From JBDROU01 sp043809745 [NCBI: bacterium] (GTDB lineage Bacteria; Elusimicrobiota; JBDRMW01): a DNA stretch of 19,930 nucleotides. A model generated the notes under the pieces. That model did not search any database and was not told where the DNA came from. It saw nothing but the letters and a program-made list of their open reading frames with translations. The position numbers and the translations under genes were made by a program. Each line of letters begins with the position of its first letter. The first letter of the stretch is position 1. The stretch is taken from NCBI GenBank assembly GCA_043809745.1, contig JBDROU010000002.1:1-19930 (forward strand), read 5' to 3'. Of the stretch, positions 19,724 to 19,930 are shown in pieces.

Positions 19724-19930
19724 ATGAAGATTAGAAATTCAATTTTATTCTTTTCATTATTGGGAGCGGCCGTGTTATTTATTTGTCCGCTTTCTGCGGC
19801 AGATAAAGCGGGAAGCATGGCATGCGTATTTTTAAGGGACGGTCAGGGAGCAAGAGCGCTGGGAATGGGCGGAGCATTCACAGCGGTTGGCATGGGTATG
19901 GAGTCTCTGTTCTGGAACCCGGGAGGCATG
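19724..19930 (+). CDS. PorV/UPF0164-like outer-membrane protein, partial
   Basis: The first 69 codons are in the window and the gene runs off the end. A signal peptide (MKIRNSILFFSLLGAAVLFI, cleavage likely after SAA) is followed by the family hallmark GARALGMGGAFTAVGMGMESLFWNPGGM, seen in PorV, PorQ and UPF0164 beta-barrels. PorV shuttles type IX secretion cargo at the outer membrane in Bacteroidota; relatives in other phyla are uncharacterised. It begins four bases after the preceding stop, so it is co-transcribed with the FlgD-Ig-like gene. Confidence 0.85.
   Translation, partial: MKIRNSILFFSLLGAAVLFICPLSAADKAGSMACVFLRDGQGARALGMGGAFTAVGMGMESLFWNPGGM

Overview
This window is bacterial and AT-rich. 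It holds a complete integrated mobile element of about 13.1 kb (109-13251) set into a tRNA-Met gene, with host chromosome on either side. The right-hand host part carries the [FeFe]-hydrogenase maturases HydF and HydG, a Kef-type antiporter, a secreted protein with FlgD-Ig-like repeats, and the start of a PorV/UPF0164-type outer-membrane protein. HydF/HydG point to an anaerobic, hydrogen-metabolising cell, and the last two genes point to an outer membrane. This mix is familiar from uncultured lineages such as Elusimicrobiota, Omnitrophota or related candidate phyla, but the window alone cannot decide the phylum.

Element ends: a perfect 40-bp direct repeat (109-148 and 13212-13251) is the 5' half of the tRNA gene up to the anticodon loop. 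The left copy is a stranded half-tRNA. The right copy is joined to the chromosomal 3' half and makes an intact tRNA. So the element restores the 5' half, and with it must supply a promoter, rather than the usual 3' half. A tyrosine integrase (12058-13209) ends two bases before the tRNA, and a small excisionase-like HTH protein (11804-12001) precedes it. Helically phased short direct repeats near both ends (190-265 and 13113-13145) look like arm-type sites. Every protein gene in the element is on the + strand.

Element cargo, left to right: (i) an overlapping three-gene operon of a HEPN/UPF0332 protein lacking its usual histidine, an unrecognised 189-aa protein, and a SecB-like chaperone, which resembles a toxin-antitoxin-chaperone design with unfamiliar partners; (ii) overlapping inverted repeats with a terminator, then a one-TM protein; (iii) a compact cluster of C5-cytosine methyltransferase, a probable PD-(D/E)XK restriction enzyme, an AlkA-like HhH glycosylase and a Vsr endonuclease; (iv) a compositionally different module of a short serine recombinase, a DUF3768 protein and a Walker-type replication ATPase, flanked on both sides by G-free, C-rich non-coding DNA; (v) an unknown basic protein, a phage replication O-like protein, a 56-aa acidic protein, a pentanucleotide array, then xis and int.

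The strongest unlisted signal is a predicted minus-strand RNA of about 74 nt (7305 to 7232) with a TTGACA-17-TACAAT promoter and a 9-bp hairpin plus eight-T terminator. It lies antisense to the leader of the DUF3768-replication ATPase operon, much like the counter-transcribed RNAs that limit plasmid copy number. No relaxase, conjugation or virion gene is visible, so this is an integrative, probably replicating island or satellite whose transfer would depend on other elements.
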